A DNA stretch of 24,014 nt from Lachnospiraceae bacterium UBA7012 (GTDB lineage Bacteria > Bacillota > Clostridia > Lachnospirales > Lachnospiraceae), in NCBI GenBank assembly GCA_002449595.1, contig DJXE01000001.1, positions 1-24,014 of the forward strand, given 5' to 3'. The first letter of the stretch is position 1. The number at the start of each line of letters is the position of its first letter. The notes under the pieces were generated by a model. It was not told the DNA's origin and made no database searches. It was given only the letters and a program-made list of their open reading frames with translations. The translations under genes were made by a program, and so were the position numbers. This document shows positions 6,508 through 13,200 of the stretch, one piece after another.

Positions 6508-8037
6508 TCAATGTCCCTCCGCCATCCAGCGTGAGCGGATCGCGCGTCGCATGAGCACGATCACACACTGGATGATCGCAGCGTAGACGATGATCGTGAC
6601 GATCAGCGGGGCGGTCACTTCGTAGCTGTCGAGGCGGATCGTGTCGAATACTTTCGTCATATCGTAGGCCGCCACGTATCCCACGACGGAGGTGCCCTTG
6701 ATCAGGTCGATGATCCTTTCGAAGTAGTCTTCCGCCGTGTCGGGGCCTTCGTACCACTTGAGGGCCTGGAAGAACTCCGGCGTCTCGATGTACTCGAGCC
6801 TGTAGTCGCGCTCGAGCATGCCTTCGTCCGCGGCGGCGGCGTTGATCTCCAAGAGGCGGTAGACCTCCGCGCCAAACGTCAGCGTGAAGCCGATCACCGC
6901 CGAGATGACGGCGCCTTTGCCGAGATCCCTGTAAAACCGGTAGAAAACAAGCATGATGATCATGATCGGCGGGATCCGGCGAAGCACCCACTGCACGCCT
7001 TTCGCGATGCCGCGGATGATGAAGCCCGCTCTCCTGCTGACGATGTAGAGGATGACGCCGAACGGCGTCCCGAGCAGGACCGCGAGGAGCACGATGAGGA
7101 GCGTCGTCCCGATCCCGCGCAGGAAGAGCTTCAGCCTTCCTTCCTCGAAAAATGCCCGCTTGAAGTGATTCATCAGCTCCGCCCGGTAGCCCGCGTCGGC
7201 GCTTCCGCCGCGGTCGGACGCGCCGGCCGTGCAAATGCTGATGCCGCCGCTGTAATCCGCCATGCCGAAGTAGTACATCTGCTCACGCTCGGGCGTGATC
7301 GTGATCGCGCCGCAGCCCACGTCGTACGTGCCGTTATGCACGCCCTCGAGCATCTCGGCGAAGTTCACGTTGTGGAATTCCGCCGCGTACCCGTATTCCC
7401 TGCAGAAGCCGATCGCGAGGTCGATATCGTACCCGGTCGGGCGGCCGGCGGAGTCGTACGCAAATGGAATATTGCTCGAGTCGTAGGCGATTCTGAGTGT
7501 CCCGTTCAGGTTCGGGAGGTCGCCCGCGTCCGCGCTGATCTTGTTGTCGGTGCCGCCGCCGAACCATTTCTCGTCGAGTTTTTCGAGCTGGCCGCTGCCC
7601 TTCATGCGCGCGACGTACTCGCTGTACTCGTCGCTCAGGCGGAGTCCCTTCTCATTCTGTCCGAAGATAAAAGAATAATCCGACGCCTCCAGATAACCGT
7701 CCAGCAAGGTGAACATGTCGCTGTCGCGCAGGATCGCCCGGATGATCGGCTCGTCGTCCGCGACGCCGTCGATCTCCCCGATCAGCAGCGCCCGGTAGAC
7801 GCTGTCGCGGGTGTCGTAGACGCGGACCTGTGCCTCCGGCATCGCCCTCTTCGCGGCATCCTCAAAGATATAGCCATCCGCGACGCCGATCGTGACCGAG
7901 GCGTCGTTGAAGTCTTCCAGCTTCTCCGGCGCGCCGCCTGACTTTTTCCCGCAGGCGGCCAGCACGCACATCAGGGCGAGGAGGGCTGTGAGGATGGGCG
8001 GTAATGCTTTTCTCCGAAATGTTACTCTCCTGCTCAT
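6508..8037 (-). CDS. Permuted SBP-permease fusion, polar amino-acid ABC type
   Basis: The 509-residue product starts with a lipoprotein-like signal (LALMCVLAACG, lipobox Cys29). Residues about 45-160 resemble the second lobe and C-terminal return of an SBP_bac_3 binding protein, ending GQLEKLDEKWFGG. Residues 178-270 resemble the first lobe (LRIAYDSSNIPFAYDSAG, then GYDIDLA and ITITPERE). The order is therefore swapped relative to a normal binding protein. A permease domain with about four or five helices follows from 305 to 500. The coupling loop is abnormal: where EAA-3x-G is expected there is E409-R-D-Y-R-L-E415, and no LPQA segment follows. No ATPase gene is in the window. The start overlaps the upstream lysozyme stop as ATGA, with AGGAG 11 bases before it. 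Similar SBP-permease fusions are known in Clostridia and Bacteroidota. Transport activity is doubtful. Confidence 0.85.
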   Translation of the reverse strand: MSRRVTFRRKALPPILTALLALMCVLAACGKKSGGAPEKLEDFNDASVTIGVADGYIFEDAAKRAMPEAQVRVYDTRDSVYRALLIGEIDGVADDEPIIRAILRDSDMFTLLDGYLEASDYSFIFGQNEKGLRLSDEYSEYVARMKGSGQLEKLDEKWFGGGTDNKISADAGDLPNLNGTLRIAYDSSNIPFAYDSAGRPTGYDIDLAIGFCREYGYAAEFHNVNFAEMLEGVHNGTYDVGCGAITITPEREQMYYFGMADYSGGISICTAGASDRGGSADAGYRAELMNHFKRAFFEEGRLKLFLRGIGTTLLIVLLAVLLGTPFGVILYIVSRRAGFIIRGIAKGVQWVLRRIPPIMIIMLVFYRFYRDLGKGAVISAVIGFTLTFGAEVYRLLEINAAAADEGMLERDYRLEYIETPEFFQALKWYEGPDTAEDYFERIIDLIKGTSVVGYVAAYDMTKVFDTIRLDSYEVTAPLIVTIIVYAAIIQCVIVLMRRAIRSRWMAEGH

Positions 8038-8402
8038 GGTGCAGTCTTCTCCTCTTGCGCCGTTCCTGCTGATGATGATGCGCTCGTTGATGACGTCGCG
8101 TTCGTTGATGATGTCGTGCTCGTTGACGTTGCGTTCGTTGATGTAGCGTTTGTTGATGATGTCGCTTCCGGTGATGCTGCCGCGTTCTCCGCCGCGGTGC
8201 ACTCCCGCTCGATGCGGTCGGCGCTCTCGGCGCGGTCGAAGACGAGCGTGAAGTAGTCGTCGTGATACGGGTCGTACGGGACCTCGTAGTACTTGAGCCA
8301 GTAGTAGCAGGCGTCGACGACCTTTTCGGCGTGGCGGATCATGTAGTTCATGGAGCTGTAGCGGTCGGACTCGAGGATCCGGATCAGGTAGTTGGCCTGC
8401 AT
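8034..8402 (-). CDS. 3' part of the lysozyme-like gene, after an in-frame amber
   Basis: This 122-residue ORF (ATG at 8402) is in the same frame as the ORF ending in TAG at 8424-8426. The seven codons between the TAG and this ATG read FDISDPE, so the reading frame continues without a gap. The segment MQANYLIRILES to WLKYYEVPYDPY looks like the second half of a phage-tail-lysozyme-type domain and would not fold alone. After about residue 75 it becomes a Ser/Thr/Asn/Ala-rich tail built from 15- and 18-bp DNA repeats. Its TGA overlaps the ATG of the SBP-permease gene. No ribosome site precedes the ATG, so I read it as the tail of a 414-codon gene (8034-9278) interrupted by one stop, not as an independent gene. 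Confidence 0.6.
   Translation of the reverse strand: MQANYLIRILESDRYSSMNYMIRHAEKVVDACYYWLKYYEVPYDPYHDDYFTLVFDRAESADRIERECTAAENAAASPEATSSTNATSTNATSTSTTSSTNATSSTSASSSAGTAQEEKTAP
8080..8163 (-). repeat. 15/18-bp coding microrepeats for a Ser/Thr/Asn/Ala tail
   Basis: Five tandem units of 18, 18, 15, 15 and 18 bp begin at 8080, 8098, 8116, 8131 and 8146. Each matches GYGYTYGTTGAYG plus 2 or 5 more bases. All lengths are multiples of three, so copy-number change keeps the frame. They encode the low-complexity C-terminal tail of the lysozyme-like protein. Confidence 0.8.
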
Positions 8403-8423
8403 TTCGGGGTCGCTGATGTCGAA

Positions 8424-9278
8424 CTAGCGGCCCTCGCCGCGGCCGCCGGGGCTGAACCACTGGTCGGCGAAGCGGTACAGTTCCTCCTTTTTGTCGTAGG
8501 CGGTGAACTGGGCGTAGCCGTAGCCGCCGTCGAGGTTGACCCACTTCTGGTCCTTGTTGAAGTAGCCGTTCGTCACGCCGCCGTGGCGCGACTCCAGGAA
8601 GTCTTTGCGGTCGATCAGGCGCTCGTTGAGCTGGTCGGTGTAGGTGTCGTCGTCGATGCCCCAGAGCTCGTTGTTGTAGTCCTCGAGGGTGCCCGCCTTC
8701 AGCTTGGACTCGGCGTTCAGGTTGCACATGATGCCGAGGACCGCGGTCTTGTTGCCACCGTAGTAGTCCATCAGCACTTCCCAGATGATCTGCTGCTCCG
8801 GGCGGGTGTCGCCGGGTTCTTCCTCGGCGGCGGTGTTTTCCGCTTCTCGCTGCTGGAGATGCTCCATGGGGATGAGCTCCACCTGGCGCTTTTGGGCCGC
8901 CGACGCGTTCTCGCGCTTCAGGAAGCTGCCCGGGATCACGGCCTCCGTGATGAGAAAGATGATGAGCGCGATGAGAATAGTGAGGCTGCCGATCCGCCAT
9001 CTGCGCGGGATCATGCCGCTGCGGAGGCTGCGCTCGACTCTTTTCGCGCGGTTGCGCTCGCGGATCTGCGCCTCTTCCACCGCGCGCAGGAACCTGCGGT
9101 CGGCCTCGCGCCGCCGCCGGCTGATCCTGACGCCGCGGGCATCGCGGTCCCGCAGGTACTCCTCGCTCCGCTGCGCGAGCCGGTCGTACCGCTCCTGGCG
9201 GGTCTGGTAGTATCTGTGGACGCGGTCGGCGCGGCCGGTGTAGTCTCTTCTTCGTCTTCGGGTTGTGAATGGTCTCAT
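8424..9278 (-). CDS. Membrane-anchored lysozyme-like protein, amber-terminated
   Basis: The 284-residue ORF starts MRPFTTRRRRRDY. Residues 1-95 are very Arg-rich and probably cytosolic. One transmembrane helix lies at about 96-115 (RIGSLTILIALIIFLITEAV). The outside part has a linker and then a domain from about 163 resembling the phage-tail-lysozyme family: IMCNLNAESKLKAG (the Glu at 190 is the likely catalytic residue) and GGYGYAQFTAYDKKEELYRF at 251-270, like the GIGLAQWT segment of that family. The ORF stops at TAG 8424-8426 inside the domain and the same frame resumes directly. The whole gene would be 414 residues. The start has no clear ribosome site. It lies upstream of, and is coupled to, the SBP-permease gene. 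Likely role: peptidoglycan cleavage near the membrane, if the amber is bypassed or is an error. Confidence 0.75.
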   Translation of the reverse strand: MRPFTTRRRRRDYTGRADRVHRYYQTRQERYDRLAQRSEEYLRDRDARGVRISRRRREADRRFLRAVEEAQIRERNRAKRVERSLRSGMIPRRWRIGSLTILIALIIFLITEAVIPGSFLKRENASAAQKRQVELIPMEHLQQREAENTAAEEEPGDTRPEQQIIWEVLMDYYGGNKTAVLGIMCNLNAESKLKAGTLEDYNNELWGIDDDTYTDQLNERLIDRKDFLESRHGGVTNGYFNKDQKWVNLDGGYGYAQFTAYDKKEELYRFADQWFSPGGRGEGR

Positions 9279-9389
9279 TTATTTTTTTGCTTATATGGCG
9301 CTTCTATTTTTGAGCAGTCACGTCCTTTTACAATTATCACAGCAGCTTATCATTCTAATCTTTTTAATTCGCTGCTGCTCTTTTAGTAA

Positions 9390-10727
9390 TCAGAAGAACC
9401 GCAGCGGCTCGTAGAGGTCGCGGATCTTTCTCAGAAGTTCCATCACGTCATGCTCGCCGGTGCAGGCGCGCTCCGGGTGGACCGGGACGCCGCGGAAGGT
9501 CGGGATGTCCTTCTGCAGTTTTTCAAGCATCTGTTTCTGGGCGCGCTCGATCGTCGCGAATTCGTTGTAGATGTAGACGCCGCAGATTCCCTCCGCGTCG
9601 CCCTGGCTGCGGATCGCGGTCCGGACAGTCCCCGATTCGGCCAATGGCTGGATCGCCTGGATGAGCTTTTTCGCTTCATCTTCCTTGACGACGACCTTCA
9701 GGTAGACGATCTCTTCCGGCGTGAAGTTTCCGCCCTCGAGGCAGTTCCTGTAGGGGGTGGCGGCCATGTGGGCGAGGACGGGCTTTTCTTCGTCCCGGAC
9801 TTCGCCCTGATGGAAGATGTAGGACTTCCCGTTGCGTATCGTGTAGACGAAATAGCTGAGGGACAGCGATTCAAGCTTTTCTCTGACGCGTTTGCTGTCG
9901 TGCGGGCTGATGTTCACCGACCGCAGGTAGGACGCGGAGCCGAGGTCGTAGAGCGCGGCGCCGTCCATCACGATCATCGGGAGCTTCAGCTGGACTGCGC
10001 GCAGCTGTGCGGAGTAAAAGGCGGGCGCGTGGCGGATCTGCAGGCAGATCAGGGCGCCGTCGGAGCAGAGGCGGTTCAGCTGGAAGAGCACTGCGGGGGT
10101 GAGGCCGGTGCGCGGGTCGGGCACGAGATCGTGCACATCCACGAAAAAGACCTGGTTGCGGTCTTTGCGGCGCGGCAGGCGGAAGGTGTTGACGCCGATC
10201 GCCACGACGGTGCCGATCAGGATGTCCGCCATCTGGTTCGCGGCGCGGATCAGCGGCTGCTCGACGTAAGGGAAATTGATGACAAAGCAGAGGAAGACGA
10301 TCGCTGCGATGCCGGAGGTTTCGGGCTTTTTGATCGAGACGGCGGTGTAGAGGCACAGGCCGATGCCGGCCGCGATCAGCAGGTAGAGAAGCATGCTGTT
10401 CGCGCCGATCGCGGGGAACACCGTGATCAGAATGAGCAGCGCGAGGCCATAGACGAGGCCGGTCCCGGAGCCGATGAAGCGGCTGGCCGCGTACTCCGCC
10501 GCCGTCGAGACGTAAGGCTGCATGCAGGCGATCGCCGTGATCGGGGCCTCCGCGGACATCGTGCCCGCGCGGAATCCCCGCAGGTAGCTGATCACCAGGC
10601 AGATCAGCACGGCGACCGACGTTTTCGTGATGCGCTGGCCGACGCGCGGAAGCCGGAATCTTCTCCCGGTGCCGTATTCTGTTCCTGTGGTGCTGTGGCG
10701 GCGGTTGTTCATGACACAATTATACAT
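9390..10727 (-). CDS. ArAE/FUSC-like membrane protein fused to a degenerate HAD domain
   Basis: The 445-residue product has two parts. Residues 30-185 hold several membrane helices with the aromatic-acid-exporter pattern (GQRITKTSVAVLICLVISY, then a second block starting near ASRFIGSGTG at 81). Residues 193-440 follow the Cof-type HAD phosphatase layout but lack its active site. Motif I should be DxD and reads D197-V-H199; motif II should end in Thr or Ser before an Arg and reads LQIRHA; the segment IVMDGAALYDL matches the family's NGA strand; the C-terminal GDxxND site appears as GEHDVM. The domain is probably a non-catalytic binding or regulatory module. The ATG at 10712 is an alternative start (440 residues), because TATAAT lies just upstream of it. 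It stands alone between the lipoprotein terminator and the lysozyme gene. Substrate unknown. Confidence 0.75.
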   Translation of the reverse strand: MYNCVMNNRRHSTTGTEYGTGRRFRLPRVGQRITKTSVAVLICLVISYLRGFRAGTMSAEAPITAIACMQPYVSTAAEYAASRFIGSGTGLVYGLALLILITVFPAIGANSMLLYLLIAAGIGLCLYTAVSIKKPETSGIAAIVFLCFVINFPYVEQPLIRAANQMADILIGTVVAIGVNTFRLPRRKDRNQVFFVDVHDLVPDPRTGLTPAVLFQLNRLCSDGALICLQIRHAPAFYSAQLRAVQLKLPMIVMDGAALYDLGSASYLRSVNISPHDSKRVREKLESLSLSYFVYTIRNGKSYIFHQGEVRDEEKPVLAHMAATPYRNCLEGGNFTPEEIVYLKVVVKEDEAKKLIQAIQPLAESGTVRTAIRSQGDAEGICGVYIYNEFATIERAQKQMLEKLQKDIPTFRGVPVHPERACTGEHDVMELLRKIRDLYEPLRFF

Positions 10728-10802
10728 GATATTGGGGGTTCGCGGTGCCGCTCGTCCGCTTGGAATGCGCGATGTCGGCAGTTTGATGCACCGCTCATTG
10801 CT

Positions 10803-10844
10803 ATTAACAAAAGATGGCCGGCTGGGGATGTCCCAAACCGGCCA
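10803..10844 (-). terminator. Intrinsic terminator of the lipoprotein gene
   Basis: Read on the minus strand, TGGCCGG-TTTGGGA pairs with TCCCCAG-CCGGCCA, with a short interior mismatch and a two-base loop. It is followed by TCTTTTGTT. It lies 35 bases after the lipoprotein stop and insulates the FUSC-HAD gene downstream on the same strand. Confidence 0.85.
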
Positions 10845-10878
10845 ATGTTACTTCTGTTTAATTGAGGCTGTTGCTTGT

Positions 10879-12027
10879 TCATTCGACAGTCGAGAACTCG
10901 ACGATCTCGGCGGTTTCGAGCTCGTCGAAGAGGTTGTCGCCTTCCTCGACGGTCTCAAGCTTGCCGTCCTTCACGGTCATTTTTTCGACGTTGTGGCCGT
11001 TGCCGACGTAGAGGACGCCGTCCTTCACAGCGAGCGGATATGCGGTGCCGCCGCACTCGACGTAGCCGAGGTACTCCGGCTTGCCGTCGTTGTAGTAGAA
11101 GATCTCAGCGTCGATCGCTGCGTAGAGGTCTTCCTCATAGGAATAGGTGCCGCTCGCGACGAGCAGAACGTCCGTGTCGCCGATGGTCGCGTTTGCGTAG
11201 CCTTTGCCCTTTTCAAGGCCATCAACGATCTGGGTAAAGGTCTCGCACCCATCGATCTTCGTCGTCATCTCATGAAGGTCAGCTTCTTCCGCGAAGAGCA
11301 CGACCGGATCCCAGCCGAAGTCCTGGTATTTCGTGATCGGAAGATTGTTCTCAGAGACGTAGTCTTCGATGGTGAACTTGCGGACAAGTTCGCGCGTCTC
11401 CTGGTCGGAGAGAACGGCCATGGCCGCGTCAGCCCACTCGCCGCAGACCTTCTTCATGCTCTCGGTGAAGTTTTCGCCGTCTTCCGCGATGTCACTGCTC
11501 GTGACTTCGTAGCCGTCCGCGGTCTGCTTCAGGTGCATGCAGCCGGGATAAGAGCCGCCGGAGACGCACTCGAGCGTGTCGCCCTTCAGGTCATAATTCA
11601 GGATATAGTAGCTGCCGATGACGCGGATGTCTTCCGGGTCGTCCGTCTCTTCCGCAACGATCTGGATGTTGGGAATGCTGACGTCCGCCTTGTCGTAGTG
11701 GCTGCCGAACTCCTTGATGATGTAGTCGCTGATCGCCGCCTTGTAAGGATCCTCCTCGGATGCGGGGACCGTGTACGCAGGAAGCTCTGTGACTGCGTCT
11801 CCGGCTGCCTCTGTGGTCTCGGCTTCTTCGCCTGCTGCCTCGGCCGCTTCAGCGTCTTCCGCCTCGGTGGCTTCCGTCGCTTCTGCTTCCGCTTCGTCCT
11901 TGGCTTCCGCCTCGTCCGCTGCCTGCTCCTGCGGCTGCGTGGCCGGCTCAAGTGCCGGCGTCGAGCAGCCTGCTGCCAGGGCCGCGGCCAGAGTCAGTGC
12001 CGCAAATATGCTAATGTTTTTTCTCAT
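10879..12027 (-). CDS. Lipoprotein with acidic Ala/Glu linker, unknown function
   Basis: The 382-residue product begins with a lipoprotein signal (MRKNISIFAALTLAAALAAG then Cys21), so it should be lipidated and exposed outside the membrane. Residues about 30-90 are a Glu/Ala/Thr linker (EAEAEATEATEAEDAEAAEA type) that spaces the rest from the membrane. The remainder, about 95-382, is a soluble, acidic region with no motif I recognise. It appears to have one alpha/beta section (to about 250) and a beta-rich C-terminal half with repeated Gly-Tyr turns (VECGGTAYPLAVKDGVLYVG). The start at 12027 is chosen over an upstream ATG because GGAGG precedes it and the signal peptide begins there. The gene has its own promoter (12085-12112) and terminator, so it is monocistronic. 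Confidence 0.85.
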   Translation of the reverse strand: MRKNISIFAALTLAAALAAGCSTPALEPATQPQEQAADEAEAKDEAEAEATEATEAEDAEAAEAAGEEAETTEAAGDAVTELPAYTVPASEEDPYKAAISDYIIKEFGSHYDKADVSIPNIQIVAEETDDPEDIRVIGSYYILNYDLKGDTLECVSGGSYPGCMHLKQTADGYEVTSSDIAEDGENFTESMKKVCGEWADAAMAVLSDQETRELVRKFTIEDYVSENNLPITKYQDFGWDPVVLFAEEADLHEMTTKIDGCETFTQIVDGLEKGKGYANATIGDTDVLLVASGTYSYEEDLYAAIDAEIFYYNDGKPEYLGYVECGGTAYPLAVKDGVLYVGNGHNVEKMTVKDGKLETVEEGDNLFDELETAEIVEFSTVE

Positions 12028-12084
12028 TTGATTTCCTCCCTTTATTTCCATCGGAAATTGTTGCCCCTGAACGGGTATCGGTAC

Positions 12085-12112
12085 AGTATAACACTGTTTA
12101 TGAAAGCTGCAA
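12085..12112 (-). promoter_or_regulatory. Sigma-70-like promoter of the lipoprotein gene
   Basis: On the minus strand TTGCAG (12112-12107) and TATACT (12090-12085) are separated by 16 bp. Transcription would start near 12078, leaving a leader of about 50 bases that ends in the ribosome site GGGAGG before ATG 12027. Confidence 0.65.
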
Positions 12113-12172
12113 GTGTACTTTCTGTGAATTTTGCAGCGGATCAAACAGCCCATTCTGACTGGAGATTCGCCC

Positions 12173-12207
12173 TGTGACACATTTGTCAATGACAATTGCC
12201 TGTCACA
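12173..12207. promoter_or_regulatory. Nested double palindrome in a divergent promoter region
   Basis: TTGTCAATGACAA (12183-12195) is a perfect dyad around one central base. It is framed by TGTGACA (12173-12179) and TGTCACA (12201-12207), which are also inverted copies of each other. Four TGTC/GACA half-sites are thus spaced symmetrically between two divergent genes, just upstream of the candidate -35 of the zinc-ribbon gene. It looks like a cooperative operator. Confidence 0.5.
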
Positions 12208-12210
12208 CCC

Positions 12211-12239
12211 TTCGCCACCCCTGCGGGAGGAAATACAAT
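12211..12239 (+). promoter_or_regulatory. Candidate promoter of the double zinc-ribbon gene
   Basis: TACAAT (12234-12239) is a good -10 box. The hexamer 17 bp upstream, TTCGCC, is a poor -35, so activation from the palindrome directly upstream would make sense. The gene starts at 12288 with AAGGAGG 8 bases before the ATG. Confidence 0.4.
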
Positions 12240-12287
12240 AAGGGCAGGCATATGCTTTTCCAAATCCCGATATAAGGAGGTCCCGAA

Positions 12288-12977
12288 ATGAGCGAGAAAA
12301 ACGTCACATCCATCAACCTCTACTGCGCAAACTGCGGCACAAAGCTCGGCGGCGCGAAAGACGTCTGCCCGTCCTGCGGCCGCGTGATCGGCCCGGAGCA
12401 GTACGCGGCGATCCCCCGCACCGGGGCGGCCGGCGTCGGGTATTCGGAGATCACGGGGCATCCGACGTTTGACGCGTATCGCAAGCACACGGGGAAAGTG
12501 CAGATGATCCTGCTGCCGGTCATCGCCGTCGTCGTTTTCGTCATTCTGCTGCTCATCGGCGCCGGCGCCGCGGTCTCCCTCGTCTCCGCCGCGCTCCTCC
12601 TCGCCATCATGTTCGCGATCGCCGCGGCGAAGGGGCGCAAGAAGCCGGACTGGCAGGGCACCGTCGAGAAAAAGGAATTCACCCGCATCAAGCGACAGGG
12701 CGCCGACCGTTATACTTACAAGGTCTGGTTCCGCGGCGAGGACGGCAAGCGGCGGACCCACGTCTGGCACCAGCACTCGTATGTTTACGACTACCTGGAG
12801 GAGGGCGACACGGTGCGCTTCCTCGGGAGTCTCGGAACGCCCAACGCATTCGAGAAATATGACAAGTCCGGCGACGACGTCATTCCCTGCGTCTGCTGCG
12901 GCAATCTCGCGGACCCGCGCTACACATACTGCACGGCCTGCGGCGCGATCCTGCTGAAAGGTAAAACGGCGCAGTAA
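12288..12977 (+). CDS. Membrane protein with zinc ribbons at both ends
   Basis: The 229-residue product has an N-terminal zinc ribbon with C13-x2-C16 and C27-x2-C30. Two close hydrophobic helices follow at about 72-92 and 96-114. A soluble, probably beta-rich region spans 122-195 (WQGTVEKKEFTRIKRQGADR to DTVRFLGSLG). A C-terminal zinc ribbon uses C201/C204 and C215/C218 (CVCCG and CTACG). With two helices both ribbons can lie on the cytosolic side. The start is certain: AAGGAGG lies 8 bases before the ATG. I cannot assign a function; zinc-ribbon membrane proteins of this kind are common and mostly uncharacterised in Clostridia. It is divergent from the lipoprotein gene and shares a palindrome-rich control region with it. 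Confidence 0.85.
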   Translation: MSEKNVTSINLYCANCGTKLGGAKDVCPSCGRVIGPEQYAAIPRTGAAGVGYSEITGHPTFDAYRKHTGKVQMILLPVIAVVVFVILLLIGAGAAVSLVSAALLLAIMFAIAAAKGRKKPDWQGTVEKKEFTRIKRQGADRYTYKVWFRGEDGKRRTHVWHQHSYVYDYLEEGDTVRFLGSLGTPNAFEKYDKSGDDVIPCVCCGNLADPRYTYCTACGAILLKGKTAQ

Positions 12978-13029
12978 TCACGGAAAGTTTATCCTCCCCT
13001 AAGTCGGGCTGCCCGGCCCGATGCGTTTT

Positions 13030-13073
13030 CAGGACCCCGAAACGGATTGGAGCTTCATCCGTTTCGGGGCCTG
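13030..13073. promoter_or_regulatory. Long hairpin between the zinc-ribbon and SNF2 genes
   Basis: The arms at 13030-13047 and 13057-13073 pair over 17 positions with a single bulged base, including a perfect 13-bp block (CCCCGAAACGGAT). The loop is about 9 bases. Neither strand has a T run after the stem, so it is not a classical terminator. It could act as an mRNA 3'-end stabiliser, a rho-dependent end, or a leader element for the SNF2 gene. Confidence 0.6.
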
Positions 13074-13200
13074 ATACATTATGGGGAGTTCCCGAGATTC
13101 GCAGCGTGCCCGGACTCCGCGGTATCTCTGGCGCTTCCCGCCGCGAATGCAGTATGATAAGGGAGATGATCGTGTTTTCTGTGGCGGAGAGGACGACGGA

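Noticed and set aside
8424..8426. Pyrrolysine or other genetic-code reassignment at the amber codon
   Set aside because: No pyl gene or suppressor tRNA is in the window, and one codon cannot support reassignment. It is kept only as an alternative to mutation or error.
8038..9000. N-terminal extension that would make the SBP-permease an 830-residue protein
   Set aside because: The extra residues are the shadow of the lysozyme gene in another frame (Arg/Pro/His-rich). A lipoprotein signal and ribosome site mark the start at 8037.
12028..12195. Earlier start for the lipoprotein
   Set aside because: The region contains the promoter and ribosome site, and the signal peptide begins at the ATG at 12027.
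13081..13200. Earlier ATG for the SNF2 gene
   Set aside because: The 40 extra residues are not protein-like and have no ribosome site; a good site precedes the ATG at 13201.
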